This document shows positions 47,047 through 54,647 of a stretch of 57,705 nucleotides of DNA, piece by piece. The notes below the pieces were generated by a model. The model was not told the DNA's origin. It saw only the letters and a program-made list of their open reading frames with translations, and did no database searches. The translations under genes and the position numbers were made by a program. Numbering within the stretch: the stretch's first letter is position 1; every line of letters starts with the position of its first letter. Source of the stretch: an uncultured Clostridia bacterium (GTDB taxonomy: Bacteria > Bacillota > Clostridia > Christensenellales > UBA1242). Location of the stretch: contig CANBAL010000006.1 of assembly GCA_947366545.1 (NCBI GenBank), forward strand, positions 1 to 57,705, in the 5' to 3' direction.

Positions 47047-47121
47047 ATCGAGATAAGCACGATTCTATATGCCAAAATTAAAAATTTTATACATTTTTTA
47101 ATTTTAGTGGCTCAAATTTTG

Positions 47122-47149
47122 TTGTTCTATGGTATAATGCATATATAAT
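47122..47149 (+). promoter_or_regulatory. promoter of restriction-modification genes
   Basis: TTGTTC (47122-47127), 16-nt spacer, TATAAT (47144-47149). A second TATAAT at 47133-47138 lacks a good -35 box. Confidence 0.5.
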
Positions 47150-47168
47150 ATAGAAAAGAGGAATTTAA

Positions 47169-49016
47169 GTGCGTTATATTGGCAACAAATCAAAAGTCTT
47201 GAATATGATTGACAATTTAATTAATAAAAAAGGGCTTAATAAAAAAGGGCTTACTTTTTTTGATGCATTTACAGGCACTGCCACCGTTGCACATCATTAT
47301 AAAAACAGATATCATTTAATTGCTAATGATAATTTGTATTTTTCATATGTCATAGCTGAAGCAAAACTTAATTCTAAATCGACAATGTTTGAAAAACTTG
47401 GTTTTAATCCTTTTGATTATTTTAACAAAGCTGACACATCTAACTGTATTGGCTTTATCACTAAAAATTTTGCTCCAGTTTTATCAGATAGAATGTATTT
47501 TAGTAATGAGAATGCTAAATTTATTGATTTTATTAGGCAGACAATCAACAATTGGTATACTGCAGATAAAATTACAGAAAACGAAAAATACTTTTTAATA
47601 GCATCGCTGATTGAGTCTGTTTCAAAAGTCGCAAACGTAGCTGGGGTCTATGGTTCATTTTTAAAAAAATGGGATCCAAGAGCCGTAAAAAGAATGATTT
47701 ATATGCCTATTGATACAGAGCCATATATTGATGATTTAGCCGAAATTTATAATGATGATATATTGAATGTTATTAAAAAGGTTGATGGAGATATTCTATA
47801 TCTAGATCCTCCTTATACAAAAAATCAATATTCAATCCAATATCATTTATTGGAAACTATTGCTTTATACGATAATCCAATTCTCAAAGGTAAAACTGGT
47901 GCAAGAGATATGCATAAGTATACTTCTGATTTTTCTCGTGAAGGAAATGTATACATAGCTTTTGAAGAATTGATTGCAAATGCAAATTTTAAACATATCA
48001 TTTTAAGTTATAGTTCAGATGGAATAATGTCTAAAGAATACATTGAAAGTATACTTAAAAGATATGGGAAGAAAGAAACTTTTGAATTTATTAAATTTTC
48101 ATACAGACAATATAAAAATAGCAAAGCGGAAGATAGGGATGACCATTGCGAATACTTATTCTATATTGAAAAAGATTTTAATCCCAAATATGCTTCTCCG
48201 CTAAATTTTATTGGTGGAAAACATGATATGATAGATTTTTTAAAAAGACATATGCCTAAAAAAATTGATACATTCTATGATTTGTTTGCAGGGGGATTTA
48301 ATGTTGGACTGAATGTTGAGGCAGATAAAATTGTCTATAACGATATCAATTTTAAAGTTAGAGAATTATTGGAATATATTACAAATGCTGCCATGAAAGA
48401 CTTTTATAAATATGTATCATCAACCATAGTTAAATTTGGATTAAAAAAAGGGGATAAAGTATCATATATAAAATTAAGAGATAAATATAACAACACCCCA
48501 ATAGATAAAAGAGATTGTAGAGATCTATTCCTTTTAATTATGTTCGGTTTTCAGCAACAAATAAGATTTAATGCTAAATTAGATTATAATAATCCGGTTG
48601 GGCAAGCGGGTTTTAATGATAAGGTACTGGAAAAATTGATATCGTTTTCTAGAATCACAAAAGCGAAAAAAATATTTTACTATTCGGAAGATTATGAACG
48701 CTTTTTAAATTATATAACTAAAGATGACCTTGTTTACATTGATCCACCATATTTAATCACTCTTGGTAGTTATAACGATGGCAAACGTGGTTTTAATGGC
48801 TGGAATGAAAAAGAAGAATTAAGATTGTTGAAATTTTTAGATTGTTTAAACAAAAAACATGTGAAATTTATTTTATCAAATGTTTTAACACATAAAGACA
48901 AAACAAATAAAATTCTTAAAAAATGGATTGAGGACAATAATTTCTCAATAATTAAATATGAAGGAAAAGCTCGTGGCAACAGAGCTGAAATAATTGTTTT
49001 AAATTATGAGGTGTAG
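47169..49016 (+). CDS. fused tandem DNA adenine methyltransferase (D12/Dam type)
   Basis: The 615-aa protein is two Dam-like N6-adenine methyltransferases in one chain. The N-half has MRYIGNKSK, the SAM motif FDAFTGTA (residues 31-38) and D213-PPY. The C-half has FIGGK (about 347), the SAM motif FYDLFAGG (369-376) and D525-PPY. Both catalytic sites look intact. Such fusions (as in M.FokI) modify the two strands of an asymmetric target. The start is GTG with AGAGG upstream and matches the family's MRYIGNK start. Bases 47221-47250 are two copies of a 15-bp unit, giving NKKGL twice. Clearly AT-richer than flanking housekeeping genes. Pairs with the endonuclease 1 nt downstream. Confidence 0.88.
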   Translation: MRYIGNKSKVLNMIDNLINKKGLNKKGLTFFDAFTGTATVAHHYKNRYHLIANDNLYFSYVIAEAKLNSKSTMFEKLGFNPFDYFNKADTSNCIGFITKNFAPVLSDRMYFSNENAKFIDFIRQTINNWYTADKITENEKYFLIASLIESVSKVANVAGVYGSFLKKWDPRAVKRMIYMPIDTEPYIDDLAEIYNDDILNVIKKVDGDILYLDPPYTKNQYSIQYHLLETIALYDNPILKGKTGARDMHKYTSDFSREGNVYIAFEELIANANFKHIILSYSSDGIMSKEYIESILKRYGKKETFEFIKFSYRQYKNSKAEDRDDHCEYLFYIEKDFNPKYASPLNFIGGKHDMIDFLKRHMPKKIDTFYDLFAGGFNVGLNVEADKIVYNDINFKVRELLEYITNAAMKDFYKYVSSTIVKFGLKKGDKVSYIKLRDKYNNTPIDKRDCRDLFLLIMFGFQQQIRFNAKLDYNNPVGQAGFNDKVLEKLISFSRITKAKKIFYYSEDYERFLNYITKDDLVYIDPPYLITLGSYNDGKRGFNGWNEKEELRLLKFLDCLNKKHVKFILSNVLTHKDKTNKILKKWIEDNNFSIIKYEGKARGNRAEIIVLNYEV

Positions 49017-49017
49017 A

Positions 49018-50148
49018 ATGAAGATTATTGTAAAAGAAAGATATAAAGAAGAACTAAATATTGATGTGATAAACAAAGTATTAGCTTACTTAAATTTGAA
49101 CGAATCGTTTGAAATCCAATATATGCGTGGAGATGGTAGAAATCTTGTAATTGAAACTGACTCTCATAAATATTATATTATTGTAAGTCGTGAAACTGCA
49201 GATGCAAGAAATGCATTTTTAGCACAATATATTTCGACTGTATTAAGTCAATATGTTGAAGATTTGACTACAAAACAAAAGAAACTTAGTATTTTTCTAT
49301 TGGATACGAGTGATAGAGCAAAAACCGACTTTATAATTGATACATATCGTGTTGCTAAAACTTTAGGAATAAATATTTTAAATGAAAGCGAATTAGGATT
49401 ATCATCCATCCAACCATATAATTCTTTTAAAGATTGGAAAAATGCACGAAATAATCGGCAACAGTATAACCCAGCAAATCAATCCTCCTATGCAATGGAA
49501 GATGAAGATGAATACACAATTTTTGGAAAACTTTATGGTGCAAACGGTAAGGAATCTGCCTTTTTAGCATGTCAACTTGCTGAAATTGCAAAAAAAGAAA
49601 ATAAAAAATTAAATTTTGTTCAAGTTAAAGAACATGGGACTGAGATAATATCAAGTTCAGATAAAAAATTATTAGAATACTATGGAGTTAATATTTCTGA
49701 AGGTTCAATAGTATTAAAAGACAAACAAATTCGCGACAGGTCAACATGTAGAAAACAAGATGAATTCAAATTTAATTTATTGGAGAAATATGGAAATAAA
49801 AAATGTTATCTATGTGGATGTGACATAGAATCAAATATAATAGCTTCTCACATACATAGAATAACAGACATTGATAATTCAAACATCCCTGATGAAGAAA
49901 AAAGAAGACAAGCAGTTGACGGAGATAATGGCTTATGGTTGTGTGCTAATCATGATAAAATGTTTGAAAATGGCATAATAACTTTCAATAAAAATGGAGA
50001 ACTTGTAATCAACCCAACACTAAAAGCAAATCAGGTAGCATTTATTAAATATATAACTCAAATACTTAAAATTCAAGATATTCATCTAACTAGTGAATTC
50101 TTACAATATTTAATGATTCACAATAAGAGGGTAAAATTGGGATTATAA
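49018..50148 (+). CDS. HNH restriction endonuclease
   Basis: The 376-aa protein has a C-terminal HNH nuclease domain: C263-YLC266, then SH278-IH280, then N-GLWLC309-AN-H312-DKMFENG, a zinc-knuckled HNH_2-like arrangement. The N-terminal about 250 residues have no motif I know and likely carry target recognition. It begins 1 nt after the methyltransferase stop, with GAGG 6 nt upstream; an in-frame ATG at 49006 overlaps that stop and is less likely. Position and domain make it the restriction partner of the fused methyltransferase. Confidence 0.8.
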   Translation: MKIIVKERYKEELNIDVINKVLAYLNLNESFEIQYMRGDGRNLVIETDSHKYYIIVSRETADARNAFLAQYISTVLSQYVEDLTTKQKKLSIFLLDTSDRAKTDFIIDTYRVAKTLGINILNESELGLSSIQPYNSFKDWKNARNNRQQYNPANQSSYAMEDEDEYTIFGKLYGANGKESAFLACQLAEIAKKENKKLNFVQVKEHGTEIISSSDKKLLEYYGVNISEGSIVLKDKQIRDRSTCRKQDEFKFNLLEKYGNKKCYLCGCDIESNIIASHIHRITDIDNSNIPDEEKRRQAVDGDNGLWLCANHDKMFENGIITFNKNGELVINPTLKANQVAFIKYITQILKIQDIHLTSEFLQYLMIHNKRVKLGL

Positions 50149-50151
50149 ATT

Positions 50152-50186
50152 AAAATAGTTTTAGTTTTTTGCTAAACTATTTTTTA
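50152..50186 (+). terminator. terminator of restriction-modification operon
   Basis: AAAATAGTTTTAG pairs with CTAAACTATTTT, followed by T's (50152-50186). Confidence 0.75.
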
Positions 50187-50257
50187 TCGTTAGTTTCAAA
50201 ATAGGAATAATATTTATATATATAAGAAACAACTATACCGAAATAGTCCCATTTAAT

Positions 50258-50284
50258 AAAAAACACGCTCCCACTAGGGTGCGT
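50258..50284 (-). terminator. terminator, minus strand, within right inverted repeat
   Basis: On the minus strand CGCACCC, loop TAGT, GGGAGCG (one A-A mismatch), then GTGTTTTTTATT. It could end the ADP-ribosylglycohydrolase transcript and overlaps the right inverted repeat at 50273-50287. Confidence 0.65.
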
Positions 50285-50287
50285 ATA
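50273..50287. repeat. right inverted repeat of restriction cassette
   Basis: ACTAGGGTGCGTATA, the inverted partner of 47032-47046 with one mismatch. Confidence 0.7.
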
Positions 50288-50291
50288 ATTC

Positions 50292-50304
50292 ACTTTTGGC
50301 GGAG
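50292..50304. repeat. direct repeat copy 2 of tRNA-Ser 3' end
   Basis: ACTTTTGGCGGAG, identical to 47007-47019. Confidence 0.8.
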
Positions 50305-50326
50305 TATGAAAGTGCCTAAACGTACT

Positions 50327-51118
50327 TTAATACTTTTTAATATTTTTTAAATTAAGATATGCTTCATGTAATATTTTAACAAAATTATCAGGTAATTTAG
50401 ACGTTGCCACTTGTTTCAAGTTATCACTTATACCATACATTGCTTCTGCCATACTGCCAACAATACAAGCGTTTGTATCGGTATCTCCTCCGAAAGAAAT
50501 TGCTGTTATTAAACTTTCTTCAAATGAATTTGTTGTAAAAAGAGAATATAAGCACACATCAATAGTTTTATTGCAGGTATAATTAAACTTTTTTACGACA
50601 GGCTTTTCAATTTTTAAATGCAATTTTTTTACGATTTCTTCTTTAGACATTCCCATTCTTGCATAAAATATTATAAGAGCAACGGTGGTTGCCGATTTTA
50701 TTGCTTCTTTTGTGTTGTGTGAAGGTTTTGTCGCCTTTTTAACATTTCTAACAATTTGTCTTTTAGTGTTAAACAAATATCCGATGGGAGAAATTCTCAT
50801 CATCGCTCCATTTCCATTACTCTTTCCCACGGTATTTTTAGACATTGCCCACTTAATAAAATTAGGAGAAAACATAGTTTTAAAATATTCTCTATCCTTT
50901 GGAATGGCGTCTGAATATTTCAACGCATACTCTTTCAGTTTTGTTTCATACTCTTTTTTATTTAAAATTGCATCTATAATTGCAATGGTAAGTATAGTAT
51001 CGTCACTAAAAAATGAATCTTCTTCTACAAGTTTTTTTACGACAATATTTTTAACATTTTTATACTGATCAAATTCATAAATTGAACCTGCCAAATCTCC
51101 TATAATTGCTCCCAACAT
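50327..51118 (-). CDS. ADP-ribosylglycohydrolase (DraG-like)
   Basis: The 263-aa protein has the family's canonical start (MLGAIIGDLAGSIYEF), the metal-binding SDDT, the GNGAMMR loop, and the C-terminal GGDTDTNAC site. These enzymes remove ADP-ribose from proteins or small molecules using two Mg ions. The start at 51118 matches the family; the longer frame begins with TTG. The ribosome-binding site is weak (GGGATGG). It stands alone between two copies of the tRNA-Ser repeat, suggesting it was acquired as a separate insert. Confidence 0.9.
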   Translation of the reverse strand: MLGAIIGDLAGSIYEFDQYKNVKNIVVKKLVEEDSFFSDDTILTIAIIDAILNKKEYETKLKEYALKYSDAIPKDREYFKTMFSPNFIKWAMSKNTVGKSNGNGAMMRISPIGYLFNTKRQIVRNVKKATKPSHNTKEAIKSATTVALIIFYARMGMSKEEIVKKLHLKIEKPVVKKFNYTCNKTIDVCLYSLFTTNSFEESLITAISFGGDTDTNACIVGSMAEAMYGISDNLKQVATSKLPDNFVKILHEAYLNLKNIKKY

Positions 51119-51138
51119 GTTTTTCCATCCCAATTTAA

Positions 51139-51167
51139 ATGATAACAAAATTCTAAGAAAAAATCAA
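51139..51167 (-). promoter_or_regulatory. promoter of ADP-ribosylglycohydrolase gene
   Basis: On the minus strand: TTGATT (51167-51162), 17-nt spacer, TATCAT (51144-51139). Confidence 0.65.
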
Positions 51168-51172
51168 TTTAA

Positions 51173-51203
51173 AATTAAAACGCACCAAATAAACTTTGGT
51201 GCG
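51173..51203 (-). terminator. terminator of tRNA-Ser
   Basis: On the minus strand CGCACCAAA and TTTGGTGCG (51181-51203) with a 5-nt loop, followed by TTTT. Confidence 0.85.
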
Positions 51204-51211
51204 TTAAAAGA

Positions 51212-51222
51212 ACTTTTGGCGG
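51212..51222. repeat. direct repeat copy 3, at the tRNA-Ser 3' end
   Basis: ACTTTTGGCGG, spanning the tRNA's CCA end and the bases after it; the probable source of copies at 47007 and 50292. Confidence 0.75.
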
Positions 51223-51307
51223 GAAGAGAGGGATTTGAACCCTCGCGCCGGTTTCCCGACCTACAGCCTTAGCAGGGCCGCCTCTTCGACCTCTTGAGTA
51301 TCTCCCC
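51217..51307 (-). tRNA. tRNA-Ser (anticodon GCT)
   Basis: On the minus strand, acceptor GGGGAGA pairs with TCTTCCC. The anticodon stem CGGCC/GGCTG encloses CTGCTAA, giving anticodon GCT. A long variable arm, the class II feature, and an encoded CCA are present. Confidence 0.95.
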
Positions 51308-51322
51308 ATGTCGACTAAGAGT

Positions 51323-51352
51323 ATATTAACACATTTTTATCTTTCAAGTCAA
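51323..51352 (-). promoter_or_regulatory. promoter of tRNA-Ser
   Basis: On the minus strand: TTGACT (51352-51347), 18-nt spacer, TAATAT (51328-51323). Confidence 0.7.
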
Positions 51353-51386
51353 TGATTTATCACAATTTTTTATATCTTTAAAATGT

Positions 51387-51415
51387 TTCTTAATTTAAAA
51401 AATATATGATATTAT
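51387..51415 (+). promoter_or_regulatory. promoter of HD-domain gene
   Basis: TTCTTA (51387-51392, weak), 17-nt spacer, TATTAT (51410-51415). Confidence 0.4.
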
Positions 51416-51432
51416 ATAAATAAGGAGAAATT

Positions 51433-52017
51433 ATGGAGCCAAAAGACGAATTTTTAGAGATTTTTTATGATAATGTAGATAGGGACGGTGCCGACAAACT
51501 TATTGAGTGGCTGGAGCGCAGTGACTTTTTTACTGCACCAGCAAGCACAAACAGGCATGCAGCGTATAAGGGTGGACTATGTGAGCATAGCCTTCATGTG
51601 TATAAAAGGTTTATAAAAATCCTTGAAAGTGAATATGGTGAGAGTTGGACGGATAAAATATCTATGGAGAGTGCAACGATAATTGCGCTTTTCCATGACC
51701 TATGTAAGGTGGATGTGTATAAGGAGGATGTCCGCAATGTGAAAGTAAATGGCGAGTGGATACAAAAGCCATATTACAGATTTGAAGACAGCCTTCCTTA
51801 CGGACATGGTGAAAAATCGGTGTATATTCTTTCTAGTTTCATTAAACTTGACCGCCTTGAGGCCATGGCAATCAACTGGCATATGGGCGAATATGACCCT
51901 CGGGTTAAAGGTGGTAGTTATGCTGTCGCGGATGCTTTTTATAAATATCCTATCTGTTTTTTGTTCCATTTGGCGGATTTAGAGGCAACATATTTGGATG
52001 AAAAGCCAGAAAATTAA
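51433..52017 (+). CDS. HD-domain phosphohydrolase-like protein
   Basis: The 194-aa protein has an HD-type metal site: EHSLHVY (about residues 52-58), then ALFHDLCKVD near residue 85-93, and further His/Asp residues (INWHMGEYDP). HD proteins usually cleave phosphoesters of nucleotides or nucleic acids; the substrate here is unknown. AAGGAG precedes the ATG. The stop lies 10 nt before the promoter of the next gene. Confidence 0.8.
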   Translation: MEPKDEFLEIFYDNVDRDGADKLIEWLERSDFFTAPASTNRHAAYKGGLCEHSLHVYKRFIKILESEYGESWTDKISMESATIIALFHDLCKVDVYKEDVRNVKVNGEWIQKPYYRFEDSLPYGHGEKSVYILSSFIKLDRLEAMAINWHMGEYDPRVKGGSYAVADAFYKYPICFLFHLADLEATYLDEKPEN

Positions 52018-52026
52018 AATTGGGTA

Positions 52027-52055
52027 TTGACAAAATAGACTTTTCGGCGTATAAT
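52027..52055 (+). promoter_or_regulatory. promoter of 52080 gene
   Basis: TTGACA (52027-52032), 17-nt spacer, TATAAT (52050-52055): both boxes match consensus. Confidence 0.9.
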
Positions 52056-52079
52056 AATAACAAAATAAGGAGGCAAATT

Positions 52080-53093
52080 ATGGCAATTCTTAAAGAAGAT
52101 ACTACAATCGAAGCAACTTCAGGTGCTGTAGCGGCAAGTGCAGTAGCCACTACTATTGCTCCTGCAAAGAAAGCAAGGACAACTCCTACTAAGGCAAAAC
52201 TTGGTGCTTCAAGAGGATTTACAAAGACAACAGGCGTTTCAAAAAACTGGAAGATAGCAGTGCCTGTTATAGCACTTCTAGGGGCTGGGGTTTTCCTCGC
52301 AGGCGGACATTACCTCGCAAATTATATCATTGATAATGGTAAACTAACTGAACAAATCGGTACAAAAAGTGAGAATGGGAAACCAGGAACGGGGCTTTTA
52401 GGGGATAATGAAAAACTTGAAGAAGACAAGGAGGATTTAAAAGACCAGCTTGAAGAAGCTCAAAAGCCAACCACAGTTGTATTTGATAAAGACCAACTTT
52501 CGCTGGCAGCGAATTCACTGCTGAGAGGATTACCAGAGACTTCTATTAATTCTTTGGATTCTCAAAGTTATGAAGCCAAAAGCAAAATCTTAACCCTTTA
52601 TTTTAGTGGCACTGAATCGGGAAACCCTATTATTTATTCGGTAGATATAAATATTGATGGTATTAATTTTGCGGAAAAAGATTTTAGTAAGAAAGTGCTT
52701 AACTGTATACAAGAACAGTCTCCAATGTGCAAAAAGTTTAGAGGTATGGATCATTTATTACAATATGGCGAAAAAGCACAAGAGGCATATGAATCAGCAA
52801 AGAAACAAACTCTTCATCTTGTTTCATCAATGGATAATACAAGCGTAGAATTTTCAATAGACAATATAAAAATGGAAATTTCAATAGAGTCAATTGGAAG
52901 AGGGCTGGTAACAATAAATTATAAAGCCTTATTAATGGATGGTAATGCTTTTACTCCTTTGGGTATCGGGAGCCTTACTGGTTATACTAACAATATAGAT
53001 GAAGAAAAAGCATATATTGCGGTATTAAATGATTTTATGTCAAAGTATGGCACACAGGCATCAGCACAAATGATTGAAGATGAGGAAATGTAA
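52080..53093 (+). CDS. uncharacterised membrane protein with coiled coil
   Basis: The 337-aa protein has an Ala/Thr/Lys-rich N-terminus (about residues 1-55), one membrane segment (about 58-80, IAVPVIALLGAGVFLAGGHYLA), a Glu/Lys coiled-coil stretch (about 108-130) and an outer globular part with no motif I recognise. The consensus promoter and AGGAGG at the start suggest strong expression. A frame extension to 52020 is excluded by the promoter. A terminator follows at once, so it is monocistronic. Function unknown; an abundant envelope protein is likely. Confidence 0.75.
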   Translation: MAILKEDTTIEATSGAVAASAVATTIAPAKKARTTPTKAKLGASRGFTKTTGVSKNWKIAVPVIALLGAGVFLAGGHYLANYIIDNGKLTEQIGTKSENGKPGTGLLGDNEKLEEDKEDLKDQLEEAQKPTTVVFDKDQLSLAANSLLRGLPETSINSLDSQSYEAKSKILTLYFSGTESGNPIIYSVDINIDGINFAEKDFSKKVLNCIQEQSPMCKKFRGMDHLLQYGEKAQEAYESAKKQTLHLVSSMDNTSVEFSIDNIKMEISIESIGRGLVTINYKALLMDGNAFTPLGIGSLTGYTNNIDEEKAYIAVLNDFMSKYGTQASAQMIEDEEM

Positions 53094-53120
53094 GAGAGTT
53101 TAAAAGCTCTCTTTATTTTT
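53092..53120 (+). terminator. terminator of 52080 gene
   Basis: AAGAGAG (53092-53098) and CTCTCTT (53107-53113) followed by a T-rich tail. Confidence 0.8.
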
Positions 53121-53142
53121 TGTGAAAATATGGTAAAAACTG

Positions 53143-53171
53143 TTGACAAAGCCGCCAAATTATGATAATCT
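53143..53171 (+). promoter_or_regulatory. promoter of tRNA-Ala
   Basis: TTGACA (53143-53148), 17-nt spacer, TAATCT (53166-53171). Confidence 0.75.
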
Positions 53172-53190
53172 TAGAGCGCTTAATAAGTTT

Positions 53191-53268
53191 GGGGGATTAG
53201 CTCAGTTTGGCTAGAGCGCCTGCCTTGCAAGCAGGAGGTCATCGGTTCGAGCCCGATATTCTCCACCA
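53191..53268 (+). tRNA. tRNA-Ala (anticodon TGC)
   Basis: Acceptor GGGGGAT pairs with ATTCTCC (two G-U). The anticodon stem CCTGC/GCAGG encloses CTTGCAA, giving anticodon TGC. The T arm is intact and CCA is encoded. Confidence 0.95.
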
Positions 53269-53269
53269 A

Positions 53270-53300
53270 AATCACGACATGGTCGTGATTTTTTATTTTT
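53270..53300 (+). terminator. terminator of tRNA-Ala
   Basis: AATCACGAC (53270-53278), loop ATG, GTCGTGATT (53282-53290), followed by T's. Confidence 0.88.
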
Positions 53301-53447
53301 GTTTACAAAAATAACTGACTTGCGATAGCAAGACAGGGTGGAGAATAACAAGGTCCTGCCTCGGCAGGTTCTTCTAATCTCCACCACGCCTATACAAAAA
53401 AAGTATAGGCGTTAAGACATTTGAATGTGCGTCGTGATTTTTTATTT
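53282..53447. repeat. 17-bp direct repeat around hairpin-rich spacer
   Basis: GTCGTGATTTTTTATTT occurs at 53282-53298 and again at 53431-53447. Between them lie two inverted repeats: GGTGGAGA/TCTCCACC (53337-53385) enclosing CCTGCC/GGCAGG (53355-53368), and CGCCTATAC/GTATAGGCG (53387-53411) with a seven-A loop. TCTCCACCA at 53378-53386 also copies the 3' end of tRNA-Ala, so tRNA end plus terminator arm appear duplicated. Confidence 0.7.
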
Positions 53448-53460
53448 GCATACAAATGGC

Positions 53461-53489
53461 TTGACAAAATATTCTGCATTGAAAATAAT
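53461..53489 (+). promoter_or_regulatory. promoter of methyltransferase gene
   Basis: TTGACA (53461-53466), 17-nt spacer, AATAAT (53484-53489); TAATAT at 53486-53491 is an alternative -10. Confidence 0.6.
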
Positions 53490-53504
53490 ATAACTGAGGC
53501 GGAT

Positions 53505-54638
53505 ATGATATTTGAAGAGATAATAAAAAATTTGAAATCAATTAAAAAGATGGTGGTCAGTGACCCAAAAATAAAGATAGCCGAGACCAAACTTGTTTAT
53601 CATCCATATATAAAGAAAGGGGAGATATATTTTCAAGAAGAGGTGGTGCTTTCAAATAAAGCCTTCCACAACAATTACTCATTAGAAGAATTTAAAAAAC
53701 GACTGGAAGAGGAACTAGTCAATTATTATCGCCAAATTGTAGTTATAGAAGCGGGGAGAACGGTCTCTTACTTTATAAATCCAAATGGTAAAATTAAACG
53801 CCGAGAAGAGAAGAATACTCTCAACGAGGTGAAACTTAGCGAGCATAATAAAGAGAAGAAATATATTTTGGAAGAAGGGGAGTGCATTCCTGCTTTAGTT
53901 GACCTTGGCGTTTTTACCAAGGAGTACAAAATTGTATCATCAAAGTATGATAAGTTTAAGCAGATAAATAGATTTATTGAAATTATAGATGATGAGTTTA
54001 AAAACTATACAAACAAAGAAATTACGATACTTGACTTTGGCTGTGGTAAATCCTACTTAACATTTATAATCTATTACTATTTTGCTATAAAGAAAGGCAT
54101 TAACGCCAAAATCATAGGCTATGATTTAAAAGAGGATGTAGTTGAAAATTGCAATCGACTTGCCCAAAAGTATAAGTATGACAACCTGCACTTTGAAGTG
54201 AAGGATGTGGCAAAAGGATTAGACGATCAAAAGGTGGATATGCTGGTATCTTTGCACGCTTGCGATACTTCAACCGATTATGCTCTTTACTACGCAATAA
54301 AAAACAAGGTGCCGAATATATTTTCGGTGCCATGTTGCCAACATCAGGTAAATAGCAGTATAAAGAGAGGCGGCGACTTTGATTTGTTACTAAAAGACGG
54401 CCTGATTAAGGAAAGATTTTCCGCGCTTTTGACAGATAGTATTCGTGTGCAGCTTTTGCGAGAGCAAGGGTATAGCGTGGATGTTATTGAGTTTGTCGAT
54501 TTTGAACATTCGCCTAAGAATATTATGCTGAGGGCAAAAAAGGTGTCTAGTGCCAAAAAAGACTCATCTAAACTTGGGGCATTGCTATCAAAATATCATG
54601 TGGAGCAGGAACTATTTAATCTTACGAAAAATTTATAG
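53505..54638 (+). CDS. SAM-dependent methyltransferase (Methyltransf_32-like)
   Basis: The 377-aa protein has an N-terminal domain of unknown function and a C-terminal methyltransferase core: SAM motif I ILDFGCGKSYLT, an acidic strand end (IIGYDLKEDVVENC), LVSLHACDTSTD, and the PCCQHQ motif typical of this group. The target is unknown, perhaps RNA. The start at 53505 is chosen because the promoter lies inside the longer frame that begins at 53421; AGG is 5 nt upstream. It heads a run of same-strand genes to 55660 with gaps of 9 and 2 nt. Confidence 0.82.
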   Translation: MIFEEIIKNLKSIKKMVVSDPKIKIAETKLVYHPYIKKGEIYFQEEVVLSNKAFHNNYSLEEFKKRLEEELVNYYRQIVVIEAGRTVSYFINPNGKIKRREEKNTLNEVKLSEHNKEKKYILEEGECIPALVDLGVFTKEYKIVSSKYDKFKQINRFIEIIDDEFKNYTNKEITILDFGCGKSYLTFIIYYYFAIKKGINAKIIGYDLKEDVVENCNRLAQKYKYDNLHFEVKDVAKGLDDQKVDMLVSLHACDTSTDYALYYAIKNKVPNIFSVPCCQHQVNSSIKRGGDFDLLLKDGLIKERFSALLTDSIRVQLLREQGYSVDVIEFVDFEHSPKNIMLRAKKVSSAKKDSSKLGALLSKYHVEQELFNLTKNL

Positions 54639-54647
54639 AGGTGCAGT

